Below are positions 56,035-63,556 of a stretch of DNA of 64,000 nt, one piece after another. The stretch is taken from contig JAHDGU010000012.1 in the NCBI GenBank assembly GCA_020627535.1, forward strand, positions 1 to 64,000, written 5' to 3'. Origin of the DNA: Saprospiraceae bacterium. GTDB taxonomy: Bacteria; Bacteroidota; Bacteroidia; Chitinophagales; Saprospiraceae. The translations under genes were made by a program, and so were the position numbers. The notes below the pieces were generated by a model. The model was not told the origin of the DNA. It worked only from the letters and a program-made list of their open reading frames with translations, and searched no databases. How positions within the stretch are numbered: the first letter of the stretch is position 1; every line of letters starts with the position of its first letter.

Positions 56035-57312
56035 TTGAAAAACCGCAAAGCCCTCATATTACTGTTTGCAGCGAATATCGTGTCAGGTATCGCTCAAGGG
56101 ATCAGCATGATTGCCATACCGTGGTTTTTCAATATGGAAGATCAGATGCCACTCTTTGCTACGATCTTTCTCGTGACGAATTTGCTTTCTGCGTTTTGGG
56201 TGCCATACTCAGGCACTCTGGTGGACAAGTATGATCGGAAGAAGGTATTTCTCTGCATCTTGGCGATCAGCGGATTGCTCATTGCAGCCTTGGCTATATG
56301 GGGCCAGTGGCAAGGTGGATTGCCCATTATCGCTGTCGGGGCTGCATTTACCGTGACATTCCTCAATTACAATATTCATTATCCCACCCTCTATGCATTC
56401 CTACAAGAGATCACAGAGAAGGAGTATTACGGGAAACTATCCTCATACATTGAGGTACAAGGTCAGTTTGCGACGATTACTGCCGGTGCTTTTGGCGCGA
56501 TATTGCTAGAGGGTGTACTTGGTGGTTCACTGAAGATCTTTGGTGTAGACATTCCTGTGGGCTGGTCTTTGGAGCCTTGGCAGGTACAAGATATCTTTTT
56601 GCTTGATGCAGCGACATATCTTGTTGCGTTTATACTGGTAGCTTTCATTTCCTACAAATCTCTCCGAGAGCGATCGGTGATCGTGGGTTCTGTCGCGGAT
56701 CGATTTGTCGAGGGCTACCAATATCTCAAAGCCAATCCTATCATCTTCATATTCGGCATATCATCTTACAGTGTATTTGTGACACTTCTGCTCACTGGAT
56801 TTTACACGATGGCGCCATATGTGGAGCATCACTTAGGTCAAGGTGCCGCGGTCTATGCCAATATGGACATGTACTATGGTCTAGGGGCTATTATATCTGG
56901 GATCGCGATCCGATGGATCTTCCGGCGAGCTCGACTGATCGACTCGATTATCATACTCACATTCATGATGATGAGTTCCTTCATCGTGCTGTTTTTGACG
57001 AAAAATGTTGTGCTATTTTTTGTTCTGACCTTCTTTCAAGGAATCTGCAATGCGGGAGTCCGAGTCTTGCGCGTGGGCTACCTCTTCAAGTATGTGCCCA
57101 ATGAAGTTTATGGTCGTACATCAAGCATCTTCACCCTGACTAATATTGCATTCAGGGTCTTCTTCCTAGCGATATTTAGCATTCCATTTTTTGCCATGTC
57201 AAGTCATGTCGGCTATGTGATGTTGCTCATGGCAATTTTCCTAGCTTTGACCCTTGTGGTGATTTCTGTGTTCTATAGGAAATTTCACAAAGACTTGGTA
57301 CAAGAAATATAG
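56035..57312 (+). CDS. MFS transporter (MFS_3-like efflux type)
   Basis: 425 residues from a TTG at 56035 with about 11 to 12 hydrophobic segments. SGTLVDKYDRKKVFL between helices 2 and 3 is the MFS motif (GxxxDxxxRK). QGICNAGVRVLRVGYLFKYVPNEVYGRTSSIF in the C-half and the overall length fit MFS_3 (enterobactin-exporter-like) proteins. The substrate is unknown. The acyl-CoA dehydrogenase starts 8 bases after its stop, so they are probably co-transcribed. Confidence 0.88.
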   Translation: MKNRKALILLFAANIVSGIAQGISMIAIPWFFNMEDQMPLFATIFLVTNLLSAFWVPYSGTLVDKYDRKKVFLCILAISGLLIAALAIWGQWQGGLPIIAVGAAFTVTFLNYNIHYPTLYAFLQEITEKEYYGKLSSYIEVQGQFATITAGAFGAILLEGVLGGSLKIFGVDIPVGWSLEPWQVQDIFLLDAATYLVAFILVAFISYKSLRERSVIVGSVADRFVEGYQYLKANPIIFIFGISSYSVFVTLLLTGFYTMAPYVEHHLGQGAAVYANMDMYYGLGAIISGIAIRWIFRRARLIDSIIILTFMMMSSFIVLFLTKNVVLFFVLTFFQGICNAGVRVLRVGYLFKYVPNEVYGRTSSIFTLTNIAFRVFFLAIFSIPFFAMSSHVGYVMLLMAIFLALTLVVISVFYRKFHKDLVQEI

Positions 57313-57320
57313 CAGAAACT

Positions 57321-58475
57321 ATGATAGACTTTTCCTTTACTGATGAGCAGCTTGCTGTCAAGGAGGCTGCCAGAGAATTTGCCCAATCAGTGCTCAAACC
57401 TACAGTCATCGATCGAGATCGAGAGATGCGCTGGAGTACGGACGAGATCAGACAGATGGGGGAGCTTGGCTTTCTCGGTATGATGGTAGATCCCAAGTAC
57501 AGTGGAGGTGGTATGGACTCTCTGAGCTATGTCATGGCCCTAGAGGAGATTTCCAAGATTGACAATAGCTGCTCTGTCCTCATGAGTGTCAACAACTCTC
57601 TCGTATGCACAGGTATCGAGAAGTATGGCTCGGACGAGCAGAAGGATCGCTATCTCAGCAAACTATCTACAGGAGAGTGGATTGGCTGCTTTTGTCTATC
57701 TGAGCCTGAGGCTGGAAGTGATGCGACTTCTCAGCGGACCACAGCGATTGATATGGGCGATCACTACTTGCTCAATGGGACGAAAAACTGGATCACCAAT
57801 GGTGGTTCTGCCAATCTACACATCGTCATGGCACAGTCAGATGCAGATGCAGGGCATCGGGGCATCAACGCACTGCTTGTAGAAGCGGATTGGGATGGAG
57901 TGAGCATAGGAGCTAAAGAAGACAAGCTAGGTATCCGCGCTAGTGATACGCACACCATCATGTACTCAGATGTCAAAGTTCCCAAGGCAAATCGGATAGG
58001 TGATGATGGTTTTGGCTTCAAGTTTGCCATGAAGGTGCTCTCCGGTGGTCGCATTGGCATCGCTGCCCAGGCGCTTGGTATCGCGGCAGGTGCATATGAG
58101 CTGGCACTAGACTACTCAAAAGAGCGTACAGCATTTGGTAAACCCATCTCCCAGCATCAGGCGATTGCCTTCAAGCTAGCAGACATGGAGACTGATATAG
58201 AAGCCGCAAGACTCTTGGTCTACAAAGCAGCTTGGCTCAAGGATCAGGGTCTAGACTATACCAAAACAGGAAGTCAAGCGAAGCTCTTTGCTTCGGCTCA
58301 GGCTATGAAGCACAGTGTCGAGGCGATCCAAGTACTCGGTGGATACGGCTATGTGAAGGAATATCATGTCGAGCGCCTCATGAGAGATGCCAAGATCACT
58401 CAGATCTATGAGGGTACGAGCGAGATACAACACCTCGTCATCTCACGCGAAATCCTGAGAGGAAATTTGTACTAG
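57321..58475 (+). CDS. acyl-CoA dehydrogenase, short/branched-chain type
   Basis: 384 residues, the normal length of mitochondrial-like SCAD/BCAD enzymes. FCLSEPEAGSDATSQ is the FAD-binding signature, WITNGGSANLHIVMA follows, and ITQIYEGTSEIQHLVI near the C-terminus contains the catalytic Glu364 (YEG). It dehydrogenates short or branched acyl-CoA with electron-transferring flavoprotein as acceptor. It is distinct from the ~600-residue enzyme at 33769. It follows the MFS gene by 8 bases; a functional link between them is not evident. Confidence 0.95.
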   Translation: MIDFSFTDEQLAVKEAAREFAQSVLKPTVIDRDREMRWSTDEIRQMGELGFLGMMVDPKYSGGGMDSLSYVMALEEISKIDNSCSVLMSVNNSLVCTGIEKYGSDEQKDRYLSKLSTGEWIGCFCLSEPEAGSDATSQRTTAIDMGDHYLLNGTKNWITNGGSANLHIVMAQSDADAGHRGINALLVEADWDGVSIGAKEDKLGIRASDTHTIMYSDVKVPKANRIGDDGFGFKFAMKVLSGGRIGIAAQALGIAAGAYELALDYSKERTAFGKPISQHQAIAFKLADMETDIEAARLLVYKAAWLKDQGLDYTKTGSQAKLFASAQAMKHSVEAIQVLGGYGYVKEYHVERLMRDAKITQIYEGTSEIQHLVISREILRGNLY

Positions 58476-58504
58476 AGATCGGACGGGCCTGTCGGCCAAA
58501 AGGA

Positions 58505-59008
58505 TTAAATACCCAGCTTCGCCTTGACGGCAGCGGTGATATCTTGACTTTCAATGGTGAAGAGAAGCGCACCAGTGCTTTCGTCAAAGATCATGGCATA
58601 GCCTCCTTCTTTTCCCACTTCCTGGATGGCGTCCTGAAGCTTTTGAGTGATCGGATCGATTAGTTCTTGTCGCTTGGACATCACTTGGAGATCGACACTC
58701 TTCTGGAAGGTCTCTATTGCTTGCTGCTCCTGCTGAAGTTCTTGCTCCATCTTTTGCTGCTCTATCGGTGTGATGGTGCCATTTTGGATTTTGGATACAG
58801 CATCTTGATAGCGAGTCTGAAAGGCTTGGATTTTACTTTCTAGTTGCGCGAGCAGGTCATTGGAAAATTTCTCAAGCTCGGCATCAGCGGCTTTTGTGGC
58901 TGGCATCTGCTCTAGGAGATTGAGCGAGTTGAGGTGGCCATACTTCTGTGCGCTCAGCGCTCCGATGCTCAGAAGCATACATAGGAGGAATGTAATTGTC
59001 TTATTCAT
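58505..59008 (-). CDS. OmpH/Skp-family periplasmic chaperone
   Basis: 167 residues from the ATG at 59008 (MNKTITFLLCMLLSIGALSAQ, signal peptide); the ATG at 59050 would add 14 residues upstream of the TACCTTCG box at 59031-59038. The mature protein has YGHLNSLNLLEQMPATKAADAEL then a long Gln/Glu-rich coiled coil (KMEQELQQEQQAIETFQKS), the tentacle helices of Skp, and a closing GGYAMIFDESTGALLF. Skp holds unfolded outer-membrane proteins in the periplasm for BAM. The two genes upstream on this strand are tatA and the oxygenase, each with its own -7 box. Confidence 0.92.
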   Translation of the reverse strand: MNKTITFLLCMLLSIGALSAQKYGHLNSLNLLEQMPATKAADAELEKFSNDLLAQLESKIQAFQTRYQDAVSKIQNGTITPIEQQKMEQELQQEQQAIETFQKSVDLQVMSKRQELIDPITQKLQDAIQEVGKEGGYAMIFDESTGALLFTIESQDITAAVKAKLGI

Positions 59009-59030
59009 ATCTGTGATTAGTCTACTAGGG

Positions 59031-59038
59031 CGAAGGTA
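59031..59038 (-). promoter_or_regulatory. putative -7 box (TACCTTCG) of the OmpH/Skp gene
   Basis: TACCTTCG on the minus strand, 22 bases upstream of the ATG at 59008. Confidence 0.45.
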
Positions 59039-59109
59039 TGCTCTCGCCACTTAAGCTCCTATTGACTTAACAGTTCCTTGGGAATATTCTCCGGTGCGGT
59101 AGGAGGAGG

Positions 59110-59310
59110 CTATGCCTTCTTGTCCTCTTCTTTCATGCCCTCTTTGAGCTCGGCTTCGACAGATGCTCTGGCAGAGTTAAATTCTCGGATGCCTTTACCA
59201 ATGCCTCGCATGAGCTCAGGAATCTTCTTGCCACCGAAGAGAAGGAGAATGGCAAAAAAGACGACAGCCATCTCCCATCCTAGAAAATTGATCAATGAAT
59301 ATTGTGACAT
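59110..59310 (-). CDS. tatA: twin-arginine translocase subunit TatA/TatE
   Basis: 66 residues. A single N-terminal membrane helix (EMAVVFFAILLLFGG) is followed by the FGGKKIPELMRGIGKG hinge and amphipathic helix, then an acidic tail (KEGMKEEDKKA), the TatA layout. TatA forms the pore that exports folded proteins. tatC is not in the window. The promoter region contains a 10-bp inverted repeat around its -7 box. Confidence 0.93.
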   Translation of the reverse strand: MSQYSLINFLGWEMAVVFFAILLLFGGKKIPELMRGIGKGIREFNSARASVEAELKEGMKEEDKKA

Positions 59311-59369
59311 AGTCTTTGTGGTTCAAGTATAAAAAATGAGAGCTAGATCTCTGGCTCTGTATCATAAAG

Positions 59370-59410
59370 TCATGAGAGGCGCTCTGGGTTCAAAGGTAGT
59401 CCTCTCATGA
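59370..59410 (-). promoter_or_regulatory. inverted repeat flanking the putative tatA -7 box
   Basis: TCATGAGAGG (59370-59379) and CCTCTCATGA (59401-59410) are exact reverse complements with 21 bases between them. The -7 box TACCTTTG (minus strand, 59391-59398) lies inside, so a bound dimer or a hairpin could affect tatA transcription. Confidence 0.5.
59391..59398 (-). promoter_or_regulatory. putative -7 box (TACCTTTG) of tatA
   Basis: An exact TAnnTTTG match on the minus strand, 80 bases upstream of the ATG at 59310. Confidence 0.45.
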
Positions 59411-59426
59411 GAGTGCATCAAGTCTA

Positions 59427-60380
59427 TTACTTCTTTAGTCCGATTTCGCGCAGTCTTTCATCTAGATATCCGCCAGCCGTGATGGGTTCATAGGCTATCG
59501 GCCGGTCATCTGTCACACAAGCATCGAGACAAGTCAGATCCATCTCACCTATCGGATGAAGGAAAAACGGGATGGACAGACGTGGCTTGTGCCACTCAGA
59601 TCGTGGCGGATTGACGACTCTGTGAGTTGTCGACTTGAGATAATTGTTGGTCAATCTCTGCAGCATGTCACCGACATTGATCACGATCTCATTCTCTTCC
59701 GGGATGATGTCTTGCCACTCTCCATCTGCATTGAGGAGCTGAAGACCGCCTGCGCTCGCTCCTACAAGCAAAGTGATCAGATTGATGTCTTCGTGCTGCT
59801 CTGCACGGATTGCAGACTTAGGCTCTTCCCGAATCGGAGGATAATGTATCGCTCTGAGTATGCTATTGCCATCATTGATCTTATCCGTAAAGTAGTCTTT
59901 GGAAAGATCGAGGTACTCTGCGATGGCTTCCAGGAGTGCTCCTCCTGATTTTTCAAAAGATTTGTAGAGCTCCATGCCCTTTTGCGAAAAGGCTGGTAAC
60001 TCATCGACGTCTACATTGCTGGGATACTCAGCAGCCTTGGGATGGTCATCGCTTACTTGCTGACCAATCTGGAAAAACTCCTTGAGATCCGCGACCTTGG
60101 ACTGCTTAGCATGTTCTTTGCCAAACGAGGTGTACCCTCTCTGACCAGCAAGACCAGCCACCTCATAACGGCGCTTGGTATCTACATCCATGGCAAAAAA
60201 CTCTTTAGAGAGCTTATAAAACTCATCGACAAGAGATTCTGGAATCCCATGATTGATCACTCCGACGAAGCCGTATTCTTGAAAGGCTCCACCGATCTCC
60301 TGGACAAATTGCTTCTTCTCAGATTCAGATCCAGAGACGTACTTTGATAGGTCTACAAGTGGTATTGCTCTATTGGACAT
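59427..60380 (-). CDS. 2-oxoglutarate/Fe(II)-dependent oxygenase, isopenicillin-N-synthase family
   Basis: 317 residues. DIOX_N-like N-terminus (IPLVDLSKYV, GFVGVINHGIPESLVDEFY), then the iron-binding triad in the cupin core: His196 and Asp198 (EQHEDIN) and His253 (TTHRVVN), with Arg267-x-Ser269 (PRLSIPFF) to bind the 2-oxoglutarate carboxylate. The family hydroxylates or desaturates small molecules; the substrate is unknown. Bacteroidota carry such genes widely. It has its own TAAATTCG box at 60403. Confidence 0.93.
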   Translation of the reverse strand: MSNRAIPLVDLSKYVSGSESEKKQFVQEIGGAFQEYGFVGVINHGIPESLVDEFYKLSKEFFAMDVDTKRRYEVAGLAGQRGYTSFGKEHAKQSKVADLKEFFQIGQQVSDDHPKAAEYPSNVDVDELPAFSQKGMELYKSFEKSGGALLEAIAEYLDLSKDYFTDKINDGNSILRAIHYPPIREEPKSAIRAEQHEDINLITLLVGASAGGLQLLNADGEWQDIIPEENEIVINVGDMLQRLTNNYLKSTTHRVVNPPRSEWHKPRLSIPFFLHPIGEMDLTCLDACVTDDRPIAYEPITAGGYLDERLREIGLKK

Positions 60381-60402
60381 AATTGATGTATTGCTTGTTG
60401 GT

Positions 60403-60410
60403 CGAATTTA
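60403..60410 (-). promoter_or_regulatory. possible -7 box (TAAATTCG) of the oxygenase gene
   Basis: TAAATTCG on the minus strand, 22 bases upstream of the ATG at 60380. Confidence 0.4.
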
Positions 60411-60441
60411 TACTGTCTAATATACTGGCTTGGACGCAAAA

Positions 60442-61509
60442 TCAGCGACTGGGTTTATACTTCGCTTCACGCAAAAGCTGCTGGGCATCTTTGTGAGAAA
60501 GTAGTCGATCAAGATCGCCGTATGCGTCCATATAAGCTTTTACTATGCGAAAACCGATCCAATTTGCTACGCGTCCAGGTGCAGATGGTGGCATACCTGG
60601 GCTCGATGCGGCGGGCTCTGTGTACTTGTGTGTGCCTTTGGCGGTATACAGCAGATCTTCTCCGATGAGGAAGCGCCATATTTCTTCCTCATTTTGCTCA
60701 CACCATTTCATCTGCTCTTCGGTATACTCCATCCAGTAGGATTCCGGCCGATCAGGAAATATTTTGCTGAGCAAATAGATTTTTTTGCCCTGATGAATCA
60801 TTAGATCGATCAGTCGATTGTCCAGTGGGTAGTCCAGTGCATCGTCGATCAATACATCCATGGACTTTTTGACCATGTAGTCAGCTTGCAAGCTGATGAG
60901 ATTGTATTGAGAAAAAACCGGAGACTGCACTGCCAGGCTTTCATAAGGGAATGCCTCCCCTAGAAACATTTCTAGGCTGATTCCCAGTGCATCTCGGCCC
61001 TCTGCGTCTTGCCAGACAAATGGATAGTAGCCAAATTCGCTATTGAGCAAGTAGATATCAGGAATATCCCGACCAGGAAAAAGCTTTGCAAATCGCACCA
61101 TAGCCACAGCCATGTCTCTCTTCCAAGGGGACAGATCTGCAAATACACTGTCGCGCTTGCTTCTCAGCATAGTACTGAGGGGTGAGTGCAAAAATTGTGA
61201 TAGTCTGCGAGGATCTATCTGGAGGCTGTCTGTAGGAGGAGCTAGACGCACGACCTGTCGGAAATATAGTTCTGCAAAAACTGGATATTTCTCAATCAAG
61301 GCATCCATCGATGCTGCAAACTGCGAGGTGTCGACGGCTAGAAGATCAGCATCAAAGTCTATCCATGCTTGATCCAAGGAGTCGAGCATATCCTGATCCA
61401 CAGTCTCCGTCACATCTGACCTGCAAGAGCAGATACACACTAGGATGAAGCAAGAGACTATATTTATCTTCAGGACTGCTCCAAGAGAGCAATAAAACTG
61501 GCGTATCAT
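60442..61509 (-). CDS. gldB: gliding-motility lipoprotein GldB-like protein
   Basis: 355 residues from the ATG at 61509 (MIRQFYCSLGAVLKINIVSCF), a signal ending ICSC with the lipidated Cys29; the frame is open to an ATG at 61566. The mature part has LDQAWIDFDADLLAVD and AELYFRQVV, then LMIHQGKKIYLLSKIFPDRP, EEQMKWCEQNEEEIWRFLI and YMDAYGDLDRLL, which I recognise as the GldB pattern. GldB is a lipoprotein needed for gliding motility in Flavobacterium; in non-gliding relatives its role is unclear. Its start overlaps the divergent barrel gene, leaving almost no promoter space. Confidence 0.82.
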   Translation of the reverse strand: MIRQFYCSLGAVLKINIVSCFILVCICSCRSDVTETVDQDMLDSLDQAWIDFDADLLAVDTSQFAASMDALIEKYPVFAELYFRQVVRLAPPTDSLQIDPRRLSQFLHSPLSTMLRSKRDSVFADLSPWKRDMAVAMVRFAKLFPGRDIPDIYLLNSEFGYYPFVWQDAEGRDALGISLEMFLGEAFPYESLAVQSPVFSQYNLISLQADYMVKKSMDVLIDDALDYPLDNRLIDLMIHQGKKIYLLSKIFPDRPESYWMEYTEEQMKWCEQNEEEIWRFLIGEDLLYTAKGTHKYTEPAASSPGMPPSAPGRVANWIGFRIVKAYMDAYGDLDRLLSHKDAQQLLREAKYKPSR

Positions 61510-61519
61510 GATACAACGA

Positions 61520-62242
61520 ATGTACGATGGAACGAAGCGATCCGTCTTGATCTTATGCTTGAGCATATCCTATTTGATGAGTTCGGCTCAGTCCGACGGT
61601 CTTCATGTCGGCATCCAGCTCAATCCGACCTTGAGTTGGTTTAGTACCGGCGATGTGGTGGTAGCGGGTGATGGAAGCACCTTCGGGATGCAACTCGCGG
61701 CTGTCGTTGAGTATGGTCTGAGTGATCGACTTCTCCTCAGCTCGGGTCTGAGGTTCAATATTGGGTACGGTGGAAATATTCTTTATAATCGCGGTGGGAC
61801 ATTTTGGCCCAAATCCGATTTGTCAGATGAACAGTTTCGCAATATCCCAGCAGGGACTTCCGTGACCTACGGTATACAATTTGTGGAGATACCCATAGGA
61901 TTGGTTTACTTGACCAATGAGCTGGGAGCTGGGCAGACACGCGCATATATCGAGTCACCAAGCTTGTCTCTGATCCTTTCTACCAGGGCGCGTGCAGAAG
62001 CCTTGCTTGATGGAGTGCCTACTCAAAACGTATTGGACGATGTGCGCTTTCTCAATTTTGGACTAGGTTTTGGGGCAGGCATCATTCCTGATTGGATCGA
62101 GGGGGCTAGTACGAGGATAGGCCTGAGCTATCAGACCATCTTCACAGATCTGCTCAATGATGGCACATTTGAAGATGGCTCGGTCGAGGAGTCCAAAGCC
62201 AAGCTGGGTTTGCTTTCCTTCAAGTTTGTGCTCATGCTATAG
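61520..62242 (+). CDS. PorT-like outer-membrane barrel protein
   Basis: 240 residues from the ATG at 61520 (MYDGTKRSVLILCLSISYLMSSAQ, signal peptide); the ATG at 61508 adds 4 residues and overlaps the gldB start codon. The mature part begins LHVGIQLNPTLSWF and has the alternating strands of OMP_b-brl_2/PorT-type barrels (QLAAVVEYGLSDRLLLSSGL, FVEIPIGLVYL) and an aromatic final strand (LLSFKFVLML). Function is unknown; the family is common in Bacteroidota. It is divergent from gldB. Confidence 0.8.
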   Translation: MYDGTKRSVLILCLSISYLMSSAQSDGLHVGIQLNPTLSWFSTGDVVVAGDGSTFGMQLAAVVEYGLSDRLLLSSGLRFNIGYGGNILYNRGGTFWPKSDLSDEQFRNIPAGTSVTYGIQFVEIPIGLVYLTNELGAGQTRAYIESPSLSLILSTRARAEALLDGVPTQNVLDDVRFLNFGLGFGAGIIPDWIEGASTRIGLSYQTIFTDLLNDGTFEDGSVEESKAKLGLLSFKFVLML

Positions 62243-62433
62243 CGGAAGTCTGCGTCAGCGATAGGAGGAGTGCGAAGCAGTACCGTCATCCGCCTCAGTG
62301 GATGATCGAGTACCGAGCTCCGGATAGCGCGGCCCAGATATCGCCCACAGGCGATGATCTGGGAGACGCCCATATTCTCTTCCGTAGAATGAGCCTTGTA
62401 TTGATGTAATTTTGAAGGCACAGCACTAGACTC
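62243..62433 (+). repeat. hairpin-rich spacer, possible REP-like intergenic repeat
   Basis: This 191-base GC-rich spacer carries several imperfect hairpins. The strongest pairs CCCAGATATCGCC (62333-62345) with GCGATGATCTGGG (62351-62363, one bulge); a shorter one pairs CATCC with GGATG near 62287-62304. Elements such as GTGCGAAGCAGTACC and AGCGCGGCCC are typical of REP-like repeats of Bacteroidota, an impression from memory. No second copy is in the window. It could also be a structured leader of nadC. Confidence 0.45.
62407..62414 (+). promoter_or_regulatory. putative -7 box (TAATTTTG) of nadC
   Basis: An exact TAnnTTTG match ending 19 bases before the nadC ATG at 62434. Confidence 0.5.
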
Positions 62434-63288
62434 ATGATAGATAAGGAAGTACTCAGACAGTTTGTGATTGACGCACTCCAGGAAGATGTAGGCGATGGTG
62501 ATCACACGACACTGGCGTGTATCCCAGCGGATGATCGAAGCCGCGCCAAGTTGCTCGTCAAGGATATCGGAGTGATCTCGGGCGTTGAGGTAGCGAAGAT
62601 GATTTTTGAGCAGGTAGACCCTGGGCATGCATTTGACGAGAAGATCTCTGATGGGGCGGATGTGAGCAATGGTGATATTGTTTTTGAGGTGGAGTGCAAT
62701 ACCCATGCTCTACTACAGGCTGAGCGACTAGTACTTAATATCATGCAGCGTATGAGTGGGATTTCCACGCTGAGCGCAAGATTTGCTTTTGAAGTAGAGG
62801 GTACTGGTGTGACCATCTTGGATACACGAAAGACGACACCTCTGCTGCGCTTCCTTGAGAAGGAGGCTGTAGAAATCGGTGGTTGCGCCAACTATCGCAT
62901 TGGTCTCTATGATCGTATCATGATCAAAGACAATCATGTCGAGGCTGCAGGTGGAGTGGCGGCAGCACTCATCAAGACCAAGGATTATCTGAAAGCTATT
63001 GGACGCCAACTGCCTGTGACGCTAGAGGTCAGAAATTTGGAAGAGTTGGGCGAAGCACTGGATACAGGTGGAATGAATCGCATCATGCTCGACAATTTTG
63101 AGACACCAATCATCCGTGAAGCCCTGAGGATCATCGACGGTAGCTATGAGACAGAGGCCTCTGGAGGTATTGATCTCAGCACGGTAAGACGGTTTGCAGA
63201 GACAGGTGTCGATTATATCTCAGTCGGTGCACTCACGCACAGCGCCGGCACACTTGATCTCAGTCTGAAGATCATAGAGGGTACTTGA
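62434..63288 (+). CDS. nadC: nicotinate-nucleotide pyrophosphorylase (carboxylating)
   Basis: 284 residues. Converts quinolinate and PRPP to nicotinate mononucleotide and CO2 in de novo NAD synthesis (quinolinate phosphoribosyltransferase). DALQEDVGDGDHTT is the N-terminal signature, LDTRKTTPLLR and NYRIGLYDRIMIKDNH hold the substrate-binding Arg, Lys and His residues, and LDNFE and SGGIDLSTVR complete the barrel. The length is normal. nadA and nadB are not adjacent. Confidence 0.97.
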   Translation: MIDKEVLRQFVIDALQEDVGDGDHTTLACIPADDRSRAKLLVKDIGVISGVEVAKMIFEQVDPGHAFDEKISDGADVSNGDIVFEVECNTHALLQAERLVLNIMQRMSGISTLSARFAFEVEGTGVTILDTRKTTPLLRFLEKEAVEIGGCANYRIGLYDRIMIKDNHVEAAGGVAAALIKTKDYLKAIGRQLPVTLEVRNLEELGEALDTGGMNRIMLDNFETPIIREALRIIDGSYETEASGGIDLSTVRRFAETGVDYISVGALTHSAGTLDLSLKIIEGT

Positions 63289-63454
63289 GGATCATGAAAA
63301 GCACGAGTAGGAGCACCAAGAGTACGGTCGTTCTCGCGCGGTAGTCGTCCCATATGCTATGTCCCTGTCTCTCCATCATAAGGTCTTTGGTCTTGTCAGG
63401 CAGGTATGATATCCTGTAGCCTGACGATATGCTCAAAGGCAAAAAGGATGCCAT
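63272..63454 (-). CDS. small single-pass membrane protein (uncertain)
   Basis: 60 residues from the ATG at 63454 (MASFLPLSISSGYRISYLPD); the frame is open to an ATG at 63508. The N-terminal half is polar with YLPDKTKDLMMERQGHSIWDD, and the C-terminus is one hydrophobic helix (TVLLVLLLVLFMILKYPL). It overlaps the 3' end of nadC by 17 bases on the opposite strand. The composition looks protein-like, but I do not recognise a family, and it could be chance. Confidence 0.4.
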   Translation of the reverse strand: MASFLPLSISSGYRISYLPDKTKDLMMERQGHSIWDDYRARTTVLLVLLLVLFMILKYPL

Positions 63455-63531
63455 ATGGATTGTTTGTAATATGATCTCTATGACCGTCAAACTTCCCTCT
63501 GACGACAACTACGAGACCTGATCAGTGTTAG

Positions 63532-63539
63532 TATCTTCG
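63532..63539 (+). promoter_or_regulatory. putative -7 box (TATCTTCG) of fni
   Basis: TATCTTCG ends 17 bases before the ATG at 63557. Confidence 0.45.
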
Positions 63540-63556
63540 TTTCTTGTGACAAATCC

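Noticed and set aside
62131-62706. 191-codon minus-strand frame spanning the barrel 3' end, the spacer and nadC
   Set aside because: It crosses two real genes on the other strand and the hairpin-rich spacer; no domain visible.
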